From Oscillospiraceae bacterium (GTDB lineage: Bacteria > Bacillota > Clostridia > Oscillospirales > Ruminococcaceae), in the NCBI GenBank assembly GCA_017466885.1, contig JAFTTH010000025.1, positions 1-64,000 on the forward strand: a DNA stretch of 64,000 nucleotides. The letters are read 5' to 3'. The position numbers were made by a program, and so were the translations under genes. This document shows, in pieces, positions 47,512 through 56,333 of this stretch (within the stretch, counting starts at the first letter, position 1; each line of letters starts with the position of its first letter). The notes beneath the pieces are model-generated. The model worked only from the letters and a program-made list of their open reading frames with translations, had not been told where the DNA came from and ran no database searches.

Positions 47512-49140
47512 TCAGTTCATATCAAATTGGGTCAGGGATCCGAAATGACGGATGCCGGTGGGAAGGGAGAAGCGGTACCGGATCGGATCTCCGTTGGAAA
47601 GCCATTGTTCGGGACAGGTAGTGTAGATCCAGTCCACCGGCTCCAGGCAATCCTGCCGGGAACGGTTTCGCTCAAAGGCGGCCCGCACCGCGGCCTTTCG
47701 GTCGGAGGAGGAAAGCTCGGCCGGGTCTACTGAGAGAAGGAGAGGGGTGTTGCTCCGGGCAAGCAGATCCATCCATTGGGCGGTGTATTCCCAAGGAACA
47801 TATTCCTCCCGGTGGCCGACGCAGTCAGCATCCACCTCAAAGAAGGTTTCGTGCTGGCAGAGGCGGAAGGCCAGGGAGTTGATTCCGTACTTCCGGGTGC
47901 GGTCCCAAACGTAGCTGCTGGTATCGTCCCCGATCCGATTATATTCCATCAGTCCCGCCCCGAGATGTCCGATGCAGTTGCATCCAATCACGGCAGTATC
48001 TCCTGCGCCCTCCTTGACCGTCCGGTAAAAATCGGTAACGATTTCGGCGGTGGTGCGGCTCTTGTCATAGAAGGACCAGCCGGGGGCGGTGAACTGCCAA
48101 TCCATCTGCAGACCCATTTTGCCGAAAAGCTCATAGGTGGAAAAATCGTGCTTTAAGATCTCAAAGCCCCAACCGCAAACCCGGGCAACATCCTCCCGGA
48201 TGATCCGGCGGGATTCTGGGTGAGAGGGGTCGAGGACCCGTTCACTGCCGGGCCGTTGCAGAAGCATTTCGGGAGCCAGCCCCTCCTGAAAGGTCATCAG
48301 AAGCCGCATCCAGATGCCGGGGCGGCAGCCCTCCTTGCGGACGGCTTCAGCCAGAGTGTCCATATGGGGAAACCGCTCATTTCCTCGATAATGGGGGCCG
48401 CCGGGAGCGTTGCCGAAGGAGGGACAATGCTCGTTCCAGCCGTCGTCCAGCACCAGGGCGGGGCGGTTCTCGCAGGAGCCGGCAAGGTCGGAATAGAATT
48501 TACTGTCGTTGATTACGGACTCCCGGCAAATGTCACTGTAATGGTAACCGTATGTATAAAGCCAGGTGTTTGCACCGTAAAGATGGTAGGATGGGCGGAG
48601 TGGGTTGGGGGAAAGGAGCCCGCAGAACCGTTTGGCAAACCGGAAGGGGGACTCGTCCGGCGCGGCTGCCGCCGAAACAACGGTGCAGACCTCCAACGCC
48701 CGGTCTCCCAGCTCTACCGGATTCCCGCCACAGCGCACATCCAGCCAAAGAGTCAGCCCCGACTGATCGGCCTGCCAGAAGGAAATGGCCGCCGGACAGA
48801 CCATCACGCCAAAGCCCTCGGTGACCTCCCCGTTGGTTGCAAGGCAGTACCACATCATCTGGCGGAAGGGGTCAAGGGTATGCCAACCGAGATCGCCGTA
48901 TGCCCGCTCCAGGGCATCCGAAAAAAGCCGGCACTTTTCGGGCAGGGGACGTTCCCACCGTACCTTTATATAGGAAACGGGGCAATCGGACCGGAGGGTC
49001 AGAACAAGGCCGTGAGAATTTTCTGCACAGGTCAGCAGCGTTTTCTCCACACCAAAGCCCTCTGGGGTAGACTGCGCATCTGTCCAAAGACCATTTCGAT
49101 GAAACTGTACCGCATCCGGGTAAGAAAGAAGGAAGGACAT
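47512..49140 (-). CDS. GH36-like alpha-galactosidase-type glycoside hydrolase
   Basis: The 542-residue protein has an N-terminal beta domain (1-180) and a barrel with LVLDDGWNEHCPSFGN, GIWMRLL, GFEILKHDFSTYELFG (likely nucleophile Asp near residue 331) and IGDDTSSYV (likely acid/base Asp near residue 405). These match clan GH-D, GH36 type. No signal peptide is present, so a cytoplasmic role is expected. It is the outermost gene of the minus-strand hydrolase set and is divergent from the ABC importer operon. Confidence 0.82.
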   Translation of the reverse strand: MSFLLSYPDAVQFHRNGLWTDAQSTPEGFGVEKTLLTCAENSHGLVLTLRSDCPVSYIKVRWERPLPEKCRLFSDALERAYGDLGWHTLDPFRQMMWYCLATNGEVTEGFGVMVCPAAISFWQADQSGLTLWLDVRCGGNPVELGDRALEVCTVVSAAAAPDESPFRFAKRFCGLLSPNPLRPSYHLYGANTWLYTYGYHYSDICRESVINDSKFYSDLAGSCENRPALVLDDGWNEHCPSFGNAPGGPHYRGNERFPHMDTLAEAVRKEGCRPGIWMRLLMTFQEGLAPEMLLQRPGSERVLDPSHPESRRIIREDVARVCGWGFEILKHDFSTYELFGKMGLQMDWQFTAPGWSFYDKSRTTAEIVTDFYRTVKEGAGDTAVIGCNCIGHLGAGLMEYNRIGDDTSSYVWDRTRKYGINSLAFRLCQHETFFEVDADCVGHREEYVPWEYTAQWMDLLARSNTPLLLSVDPAELSSSDRKAAVRAAFERNRSRQDCLEPVDWIYTTCPEQWLSNGDPIRYRFSLPTGIRHFGSLTQFDMN

Positions 49141-49171
49141 AATAAAAGCACCTCCGGTTGTTTTTTTGTAG

Positions 49172-49196
49172 GCTAAAAAGTTGTCACAACTTTTTA
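49172..49196. promoter_or_regulatory. 25-bp perfect palindrome between divergent glycan operons
   Basis: CTAAAAAGTTGT-C-ACAACTTTTTAG is perfectly symmetrical (12-bp arms). It is 32 bases before the GH36 start and between divergent hydrolase and importer genes, so an operator shared by the locus is likely. The remaining AT-rich 280 bases to 49474 show no gene. Confidence 0.6.
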
Positions 49197-49469
49197 GATT
49201 TTTCTAAATTTGTTGCTATTGCTGCAAGGAGAAAAAGAAACAAATTTGCACCGGTTTCAGCTGCCAGAGGGAATTTAAAAGAGGAGACAATCTGTTCAAA
49301 ATGCATTGTTTTGTTCCATAAAAGAAAAAATAACCGCCTTTTCAGGATAAAAAATTTCCCTCAAAGTTCTCCAAGAGTAATCATACAGCAGAAAAAGGAA
49401 AAAAACCATACCAGTTGCGAAAGTAGGATGATTTGTTGTGATAAATTGTATGGAAAAGACAAAAATCCG

Positions 49470-49479
49470 GTGATATAAT
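49470..49479 (+). promoter_or_regulatory. Extended -10 promoter of the first importer operon
   Basis: TGATATAAT (49471-49479) is an extended -10 box 55 bases upstream of the GTG start. No good -35 is present at the usual spacing, which suits the extended -10 form or an activator. Confidence 0.6.
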
Positions 49480-49534
49480 CAAAATGGACAGAATCGGGAG
49501 GACCCACCGTTCCCGCAGAAGGAGTGTGGAAGTT

Positions 49535-52348
49535 GTGCATATCCATCGGAAAAAGATAGGGTGCTTGTTGGCGGCTGTTGCAATTGCGGCGACCTGCTTG
49601 ACCGTCCCAGCCTTTGGGTCGGAGGAGGATGGAAAGCAGTCCGGAAGCGCCTCTCTCAGCTCCGTGCTACGGTATCGCGGTTACATTGCATCCTACGACG
49701 GCCTTTCCCGGGAGGATGAGAAGGTATCCCTGTCTTTGCAGGAAGCAACCCTCGCAGGCGAAGCGGTTTATCAGGAGGGGATTCTTTCCCTTGTCTCCGG
49801 CTCCTCCGCCCAGTGGACGGTTGACATTCCCAAAACCGGACTTTACGCCCTGACTCTCCAATTCCGGATGGTGGACAACGCCACCGCGCCGGCGGAGTGC
49901 TCCTTCACTGTGAATGGGCAGGTGCCCTTTTTTGAAGCCTCCCACCTGGTCCTTCGGCAAAGCTGGAAGGATGAAACGGAGGGCGGAGACTTCGCGCAGG
50001 ATAGCCGCGGAAACGAGTTGAAGCCCTCCCGCGTGCTTTCGGGAGACTGGCAGGAGGAAACGGTCGGAAATGACTCCGGTTATACCAATGGCCCTGTTTT
50101 CTTCTATTTGGAGCAGGGAATGAACACCCTTTCCCTTGCGCAGATCAAGGGGAATATTGAGTTGAAGGAAATAATCCTGGGAGGATATTTGCCGCCCTTG
50201 ACCCAGGAGGAATATATTCAGAAGCATCAGTCTCTGCCCAGCGAGCCGGAGACTCTGCGGATCGAGGCAGAAAAGGCCTGGCGGAAATCGGATCTTTCCA
50301 TCTACCCGCTCAATGACCGCGCCTCTGCATCCACCACCCCGCAGGATCCTGCCACCATCCGGCTCAATACCATCGGCTCCACCAAATGGCAGAGCGCCGG
50401 TCAATGGATCAGCTGGAAGGTGAATGTCGAAAAGAGCGGCTGGTATCAGATCTCGCTCCGGTACCGTCAGGATATCCTTTCGGGGATGACGGTGACCCGT
50501 GCCCTTTATATTGATAACGAGCTTCCCTTTGCCGAGGCGGAAAATATCGTCTTTTTGTATGACGGAGGATGGCAGACCAAGGCTCTGGGAAATGAAGACG
50601 GCGCTTTCCGGCTCTACCTGGATGAGGGGGAACATACCATCTCCCTTGAGGTCACCCTGGGAGATTCGGCGGAGTACCTCGGTCAGATGGAAGAGGTGCT
50701 GATTTCGCTGAATGAAATGTACCGGGAAATTCTGATGATTACCGGTTCCTCTCCCGACCTTTACCGGGATTATAAATTTGACGAACAGATCCCCGAGGTA
50801 ATCGAGGGGATGAAGACCTACGCAGACCGGCTTCGTCAGACGGTTCGGGGCCTGGAGGAGCTGGCCGGATCGGGCGGTGAGCAGACTGCGCTGCTGGAAA
50901 AGCTTGCCTTCCAGCTGGAAACGATGCACGAAAAGCCCTCCAAGATCGCCGCAACCCTTTCAAGCTTCAAATCCAATATCGGTGCCCTGGGCACCTGGCT
51001 GCAAAGCAACTCCAATCAGCCCCTTGAGCTGGACTGGCTGATGCTTCAGCCCTACGGGGAGGAGGTCCCCTCGGCGGGATCGGGCTTTTTCGGAGACGTT
51101 TTCTTCGGGATCGAATCCTTTATCCTTTCCTTTTTCCATGATTACAGTTTGATCGGGGATACGGCGGAGAAAGCTGTGACCATCAATGTCTGGACGGCCA
51201 CCGGCCGGGATCAGGCGCAGGTCATCTCCCAGTTGATTAGCGATACCTTCATTTCCAACCACGATTTTGGAGTCAAGCTCTCGCTGGTCAGCGCCGGAAC
51301 CCTTCTTCCCTCCACTCTGGCGGGGGTCGGGCCGGATGTTTCTCTTTCCAATGCTTCGGGTGACCCCATTAACTATGCTATCCGCGGAGCGGTGGAGCCG
51401 CTGAATGAGTATGATGATTTTGCTCAGATCAAGGAGCGGTTCCATTCCAGCGCTTTTCTGCCTTATACCTACCGGGGAAAGATCTATGCTCTCCCCGAGA
51501 CCCAGTCCTTTTATATGATGTTCTGCCGGACGGATATTTTCCAGGAGCTGGGACTCCAGCCTCCCGAAACCTGGCAGGATTTCTACCGGATCATTCCCAT
51601 CCTCCAGCGGAACGGAATGGAGGTTGGTTTCCCTCAAAGTCTGGCGGGAACGCTCCTGTTTATGGCCCAGGACGGAACACCTCTTTACCTCAATGAGGGG
51701 GAGACCACCAACCTGGATTCCAACGAGGGACTGACTGCCTTTGATCAGATGTGTGAGCTTTTCACCTCTTACGGTCTGCCCAAGGAATATGATTTTGCCA
51801 ACCGTTTCCGGAGCGGTGAGATGCCCTGCGGCATCGCCGATTATACATTATATAATACCCTCGCGGTGTTTGCTCCCGAGATCAAGGGCCTTTGGAAGTT
51901 CTATTCCGTCCCCGGCACAAAGCAGGAGGATGGCAGTGTGGATCATACCAGCGTTGCCTCGGGAATGTCGGTGATCCTTATGGCCAATTCCCGGTATAAG
52001 GACGAGGCCTGGGAGTTTATGAAATGGTGGACCGATGCCCAGACCCAGAGCAGCTATGCTTATGAAATGGAAAGTATTCTCGGTCCCTCCGCAAAGGTCG
52101 CCCTGGCCAATATGGATTCCTTCCGGAATATGGTTTGGTCGGCAGAGGAATATGCGGCGATTATGTCCCAGTGGGAAAGTGTTGTGTCCATCCCTGAGGT
52201 ACCGGGCGGATATTATACACAACGTTGTGTTGATTTCGCATTCAACAAAGTGTATAACGAGCGGACCAACCCCTCCGAGACCCTTTTAAGCTATATCAAA
52301 GAGATCAATTACGAGCTGACCCGGAAGCGCCGGGAGTTCGATATGTAA
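49535..52348 (+). CDS. Solute-binding protein with N-terminal carbohydrate-binding-like domains
   Basis: The GTG at 49535 (MHIHRKKIGCLLAAV) is the start with GGAG at a workable distance. The 937-residue protein has a signal peptide (to about residue 30), two beta-sandwich domains that look like CBM35/malectin-type modules (residues about 35-225, with WTVDIPKTGLYALTLQFRM, and 240-395, with ISWKVNVEKSGWYQISLRYR), a helical linker, and a family 1 solute-binding domain from about 530 (VTINVWTATGRDQAQVISQL, AVEPLNEYDDF, WEFMKWWTDAQTQ). It is about twice the usual length of binding proteins. With the two permeases behind it, it forms an oligosaccharide importer. Confidence 0.85.
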   Translation: MHIHRKKIGCLLAAVAIAATCLTVPAFGSEEDGKQSGSASLSSVLRYRGYIASYDGLSREDEKVSLSLQEATLAGEAVYQEGILSLVSGSSAQWTVDIPKTGLYALTLQFRMVDNATAPAECSFTVNGQVPFFEASHLVLRQSWKDETEGGDFAQDSRGNELKPSRVLSGDWQEETVGNDSGYTNGPVFFYLEQGMNTLSLAQIKGNIELKEIILGGYLPPLTQEEYIQKHQSLPSEPETLRIEAEKAWRKSDLSIYPLNDRASASTTPQDPATIRLNTIGSTKWQSAGQWISWKVNVEKSGWYQISLRYRQDILSGMTVTRALYIDNELPFAEAENIVFLYDGGWQTKALGNEDGAFRLYLDEGEHTISLEVTLGDSAEYLGQMEEVLISLNEMYREILMITGSSPDLYRDYKFDEQIPEVIEGMKTYADRLRQTVRGLEELAGSGGEQTALLEKLAFQLETMHEKPSKIAATLSSFKSNIGALGTWLQSNSNQPLELDWLMLQPYGEEVPSAGSGFFGDVFFGIESFILSFFHDYSLIGDTAEKAVTINVWTATGRDQAQVISQLISDTFISNHDFGVKLSLVSAGTLLPSTLAGVGPDVSLSNASGDPINYAIRGAVEPLNEYDDFAQIKERFHSSAFLPYTYRGKIYALPETQSFYMMFCRTDIFQELGLQPPETWQDFYRIIPILQRNGMEVGFPQSLAGTLLFMAQDGTPLYLNEGETTNLDSNEGLTAFDQMCELFTSYGLPKEYDFANRFRSGEMPCGIADYTLYNTLAVFAPEIKGLWKFYSVPGTKQEDGSVDHTSVASGMSVILMANSRYKDEAWEFMKWWTDAQTQSSYAYEMESILGPSAKVALANMDSFRNMVWSAEEYAAIMSQWESVVSIPEVPGGYYTQRCVDFAFNKVYNERTNPSETLLSYIKEINYELTRKRREFDM

Positions 52349-52370
52349 CGGAAAGAGCAGGTGAAAAACC

Positions 52371-53285
52371 ATGCCGCAACAGACCCTGCGCCGGAAAAAA
52401 TCCGGCAAAGGCTTTTGGAAAAGTCTGATAGAGTATAGCTTTGTGGCTCCTTATATGTTGCTGTTTACCATTTTCACCGTTCTTCCGGTGTTGGCGGCCA
52501 TCCTTCTGAGCTTTACATATTTCAATATGATGGAGCCCCCCACGGTGATCTGGTTCGAAAACTATATCAACCTCTTTCTCAACGATACCCTTTTCGTCCG
52601 GGCGTTGCAGAATACCGTGATCATTGCGGCCATCACCGGGCCGTTGGGGTACCTTGCATCCTTTGTGTTTGCCTGGATCCTCAATGAGCTTCCCCGGGGT
52701 GTGCGGACGGTGGGCACCCTCGTTTTCTATATGCCTACCCTCAGCGGTAATATGATGGCCATTTGGACGATGCTCTTCAGCGGAGACGATAACGGCTATA
52801 TCAACGGTGTACTCCAGCGTTTGGGCTTAATCAGCACCCCCATCCAGTTCCTCAAGGATTCCGATTATATGCTTCCGGTGCTGGTGGTGATCGTCCTTTG
52901 GTCCAGCTTGGGAACGGGCTTCCTTTCCTTCGTTGCCGGTATCCAGGGTGTGGACCGCTCCCTGTATGAGGCGGCTTCGGTGGACGGTGTGACCAACCGG
53001 TGGCAGGAGCTTTGGTATATCACCCTGCCCTCTATGCGTCCCCAGTTGATGTTCGGTGCGGTTATGAGCATCACCTCCTCCCTGGGAGTCGGAACGGTGA
53101 TTACCCAGGTGTTCGGATTCCCCTCCTATGATTATACCCTGCATACCCTGGCCTCCCATCTGGAGGATTACGGCGGAATGCGGTTTGAAATGGGCTATGC
53201 CTGCGCAATTGCCACGGTGCTGTTCCTCCTGATGGTGGGAACAAACCTGGTAATCAAAAAATGGCTTTCGCGGATTGGAGAGTAG
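52371..53285 (+). CDS. Sugar ABC permease (MalF-type)
   Basis: The 304-residue protein has six membrane segments and the EAA loop EAASVDGVTNRWQELWYITLPSM near residue 200 that docks the ATPase. The N-terminal SFVAPYMLLFTIFTVLPVLAAILLSF is typical for family 1 sugar permeases. It follows its binding protein by 22 bases and precedes the second permease by three bases. Confidence 0.93.
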   Translation: MPQQTLRRKKSGKGFWKSLIEYSFVAPYMLLFTIFTVLPVLAAILLSFTYFNMMEPPTVIWFENYINLFLNDTLFVRALQNTVIIAAITGPLGYLASFVFAWILNELPRGVRTVGTLVFYMPTLSGNMMAIWTMLFSGDDNGYINGVLQRLGLISTPIQFLKDSDYMLPVLVVIVLWSSLGTGFLSFVAGIQGVDRSLYEAASVDGVTNRWQELWYITLPSMRPQLMFGAVMSITSSLGVGTVITQVFGFPSYDYTLHTLASHLEDYGGMRFEMGYACAIATVLFLLMVGTNLVIKKWLSRIGE

Positions 53286-53288
53286 TAG

Positions 53289-54164
53289 ATGGCTGCTGTG
53301 CGTCGAGTCGGGAAACGGCATAAAAAGCTGAACCGTTCCGCTGCCGGAACCTTTTTCCTGATTGCAATCACCACCTTTTTCGGCATTTTTATGATTATGC
53401 CGATGGTTTACAGCGTCTCCACCGCCCTCAAGCCGTTGGATGAGCTGTGGACCTTCCCGCCCCAGTTTTTTGTCCAAAACCCAACCCTGAAAAACTTTTC
53501 GGACCTGATCCGTCTGATGTCCTCCTCCACCGTCCCCTTTGCCCGGTATATTTTCAATACCGTCTTTATCTCGGTGGTGGGAACGGCCGGAAACGTGCTG
53601 ATCTCCTCCATGTGTGCTTACGGCATCTCCAAGCTGAAGGTGCGGGGGAGCAATGTAATGTTCCAGATGGTGGTGCTGGCCCTGATGTTCAACGGCACCG
53701 TTACCGCGATCCCTGGCTTTTTGGTGATCCGTGCCTTTGGATGGATCAATAGCTATGCGGCGGTGATCGTTCCGGCCTTTGCCGCTCCTTTGGGACTGTA
53801 TCTGATGAAGCAGTTTATGGAGCAGATGGTGCCCGATACCCTTCTTGAGGCTGCCCGGATTGACGGTGCGTCCGAATATACCATCTTCTTCAAGATCGTT
53901 ATGATGATCGTCAAGCCGGCCTGGCTGACCCTGATTATCTTTACCTTCCAAAGCCTGTGGAGCTTGAGCAGCAGCGTTTATATCTATGACGAGCAGCTCA
54001 AGACCTTCAGCTATGCGCTTTCCCAGATCCTTGCGGGCGGAATTGCCCGAGCCGGTGCCGGTGCGGCGGCCGCTGTGGTCACCCTGTTGGTGCCGATGAT
54101 CGTTTTTATCATCTCCCAGAGCAATGTTGTGGAAACCATGGCAACCTCGGGAATGAAGGATTAA
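53289..54164 (+). CDS. Sugar ABC permease (MalG-type)
   Basis: The 291-residue protein has six membrane segments and the EAA loop EAARIDGASEYTIFFKIVMMIVKP near residue 190. It completes the first permease pair. No ATP-binding subunit is encoded with it, as is common in Firmicutes that share one MsmX-type ATPase. Confidence 0.93.
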   Translation: MAAVRRVGKRHKKLNRSAAGTFFLIAITTFFGIFMIMPMVYSVSTALKPLDELWTFPPQFFVQNPTLKNFSDLIRLMSSSTVPFARYIFNTVFISVVGTAGNVLISSMCAYGISKLKVRGSNVMFQMVVLALMFNGTVTAIPGFLVIRAFGWINSYAAVIVPAFAAPLGLYLMKQFMEQMVPDTLLEAARIDGASEYTIFFKIVMMIVKPAWLTLIIFTFQSLWSLSSSVYIYDEQLKTFSYALSQILAGGIARAGAGAAAAVVTLLVPMIVFIISQSNVVETMATSGMKD

Positions 54165-54192
54165 AAATCGGCAGAAAGGAGTTGCGGCGACT

Positions 54193-56304
54193 GTGAAAAA
54201 AGCGGTGGCGATCCTGGCTGCGCTGATCCTGGGAGCATTCCCGGTGCTTTCGGCGGCGGCCGCGGAGGTGCCTTACGATACTTATACATACGATAATGCC
54301 GGGCAGGTTCGCCTTTCTCCCCACGCCTGTCTGCCAGAGGAAACGGTCCGGCTGGAAAATACCGAGGCGGGCGGCCTGAAAAACCCGATGGATATCTTCG
54401 CCGCACCGGACGGCAGGGTCTATATTGCGGATACGGAGAATAACCGGATCGTTGTGCTGAAGGAGGATCTGTCCTTCGACGAGGTGATCCTTCAGATCCC
54501 TTACGGGGAAGAAACCCTGACCCTGAACCGCCCCGAAGGGGTGTTCGTCACCGAGGACGGCAGCCTTTTCATTGCTGATACGGCAAACGCCCGGGTGGTG
54601 GTTCTGAACCCCGACCGGACAGCCCGGAGCATCATCAACGCTCCCAAGGCAAATGTGATTCCGGAGGACTTCATCTTTAAGCCCGCGGCTGTGGCGGTGG
54701 ATGAGCTGGACCGGATCTATATTGTCTCCCGGGATATGAACCTGGGAATTATGGCCATGTCGGAGGATGGCTCCTTTGACGGCTTCCTCGGCGCGCAGAA
54801 GGTCGTTCCTGACCTTTGGGAGCTCTTTTGGCGGAACTTTGCCACCGAAGAGATGATCGACCGAACCACCCAGTTTGTTCCTACCGAGTATAATAATCTT
54901 GCCCTGGATGAAAAGGGCTTTGTTTACGTTACCACCAACTCCATTGACCAGTGGATGCAATATTCCTCCCTTTTGAGCAAATCCTCCTCGGGAGATTATG
55001 CTCCCATCCGGAAGCTGAATGCCTCGGGAACGGATATTCTCCGCCGTGCGGCGACCTATCCTCCGGCGGGTGATCTTGTGATCTCGGATGCCGGTCCCTC
55101 TTCCATTATTGACGTTGCCTCAGGGCCAAACGGCATTTATACTCTTCTGGATACCCGGATGGGCCGGTTCTTTACCTATGATGAAAACGGCGCGCTTCTT
55201 TACGCATTTGGCGGAAGCGGCAACGATGCTTCTGCACCCAGTTTGCCTGTCTCTATCGTCTATCAGGGAACGACCCTTTTGGCGCTGGATAAAACCACCG
55301 GCGGGATTACCGCTTACCCCCTGACCCAATATGGTGAGGAGATTCAGCAGGCACTCAGCCTTTACCGCAACCGGAAATATAAGGAAGCGGCAGAGGCCTG
55401 GGCGGGACTGATTTCCCGGAATAATAACCTCGACCTTGGTTACCGGAACCTCGGCAATACCGCTTACCAGCAGGAGGATTACCTCTCTGCAATGGAATAT
55501 TACCGGATCGCCCAGGATTCCCAGGGCTACTCCAACGCCTTCCGGGAAAGCCGGAAGGAATGGATGAACCAATGGTTTTTGATGATCCCGGTGGCTGCCA
55601 TTGTGCTGGTGGTGCTTTTGAGCTTTGCGGCCAAGGGCATCCGGCTGTCGGTGGAAGGGGTGGAGAGCGGAAGGAAGAAAAATAACCTTCCCCGTCAGCT
55701 TCTTTACTCCTTCCGGACTCTGACCCATCCCCTGGCCAGCTTTGATGAAATCAAGCGGGATAAGCGTATCGGTGTGGGTGCGGCGACCTGCCTTCTGGCG
55801 GCAACGGTGCTTGCCATCCTCTGCGGCCAGCTCTTTACCGGCTTCCAGTTCCGGGCGGAGGAGCCTTACCTCGACCTGGTAACAGCTCTTGCCTCGGTCT
55901 GTGGCCCGATGTTGCTTTTCTGTGTGGCAAACTGGTGTCTTTCCACCCTGACGGACGGCAAAGGCCGGCTGAAGGAGATTTATATTACCGCCTGTGTCAG
56001 CCTCCTGCCCTTGGTGCTGACCCTCCCCATTGGAGCCATCCTCAGCAATATTCTGACTCTGGAGGAATCGGTCGTTTACTCCTTCCTGACGGTGATTGGT
56101 GCTGTTTGGTTTGCTTTCCAGCTTTTCTGCGGAATTCTGGTGATCCACGATTATTCCGTGCTGAAAAATGTAATTACCATTCTTTTGACCATACTTGGGA
56201 TGGCGATCATTCTCTTCCTCGGCATTTTGTTTATCAACCTGATCTCTGAAATGATTGGATTTATCCGGAATCTGATTACGGAGATTTCTCTGCGGTTCGG
56301 ATGA
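54193..56304 (+). CDS. NHL beta-propeller, TPR and Yip1-type membrane protein
   Basis: The start is a GTG at 54193 after AAAGGAG. The 703-residue protein has a signal peptide (1-24), an extracytoplasmic NHL-repeat propeller (about 60-385, with GGLKNPMDIFAAPDGRVYIADTENNRI and RPEGVFVTEDGSLFIADTANARV), a TPR-like stretch (NLDLGYRNLGNTAYQQEDY), a membrane helix near 460, and a C-terminal Yip1-type domain with five helices (about 500-690, HPLASFDEIKRDKRIG). The propeller could bind glycan or partner proteins outside the cell. It lies between the two importers and overlaps the next gene's longer frame. Confidence 0.82.
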   Translation: MKKAVAILAALILGAFPVLSAAAAEVPYDTYTYDNAGQVRLSPHACLPEETVRLENTEAGGLKNPMDIFAAPDGRVYIADTENNRIVVLKEDLSFDEVILQIPYGEETLTLNRPEGVFVTEDGSLFIADTANARVVVLNPDRTARSIINAPKANVIPEDFIFKPAAVAVDELDRIYIVSRDMNLGIMAMSEDGSFDGFLGAQKVVPDLWELFWRNFATEEMIDRTTQFVPTEYNNLALDEKGFVYVTTNSIDQWMQYSSLLSKSSSGDYAPIRKLNASGTDILRRAATYPPAGDLVISDAGPSSIIDVASGPNGIYTLLDTRMGRFFTYDENGALLYAFGGSGNDASAPSLPVSIVYQGTTLLALDKTTGGITAYPLTQYGEEIQQALSLYRNRKYKEAAEAWAGLISRNNNLDLGYRNLGNTAYQQEDYLSAMEYYRIAQDSQGYSNAFRESRKEWMNQWFLMIPVAAIVLVVLLSFAAKGIRLSVEGVESGRKKNNLPRQLLYSFRTLTHPLASFDEIKRDKRIGVGAATCLLAATVLAILCGQLFTGFQFRAEEPYLDLVTALASVCGPMLLFCVANWCLSTLTDGKGRLKEIYITACVSLLPLVLTLPIGAILSNILTLEESVVYSFLTVIGAVWFAFQLFCGILVIHDYSVLKNVITILLTILGMAIILFLGILFINLISEMIGFIRNLITEISLRFG

Positions 56305-56333
56305 TCCGAAATATTTGGAAAGGAGAGGCCGGA

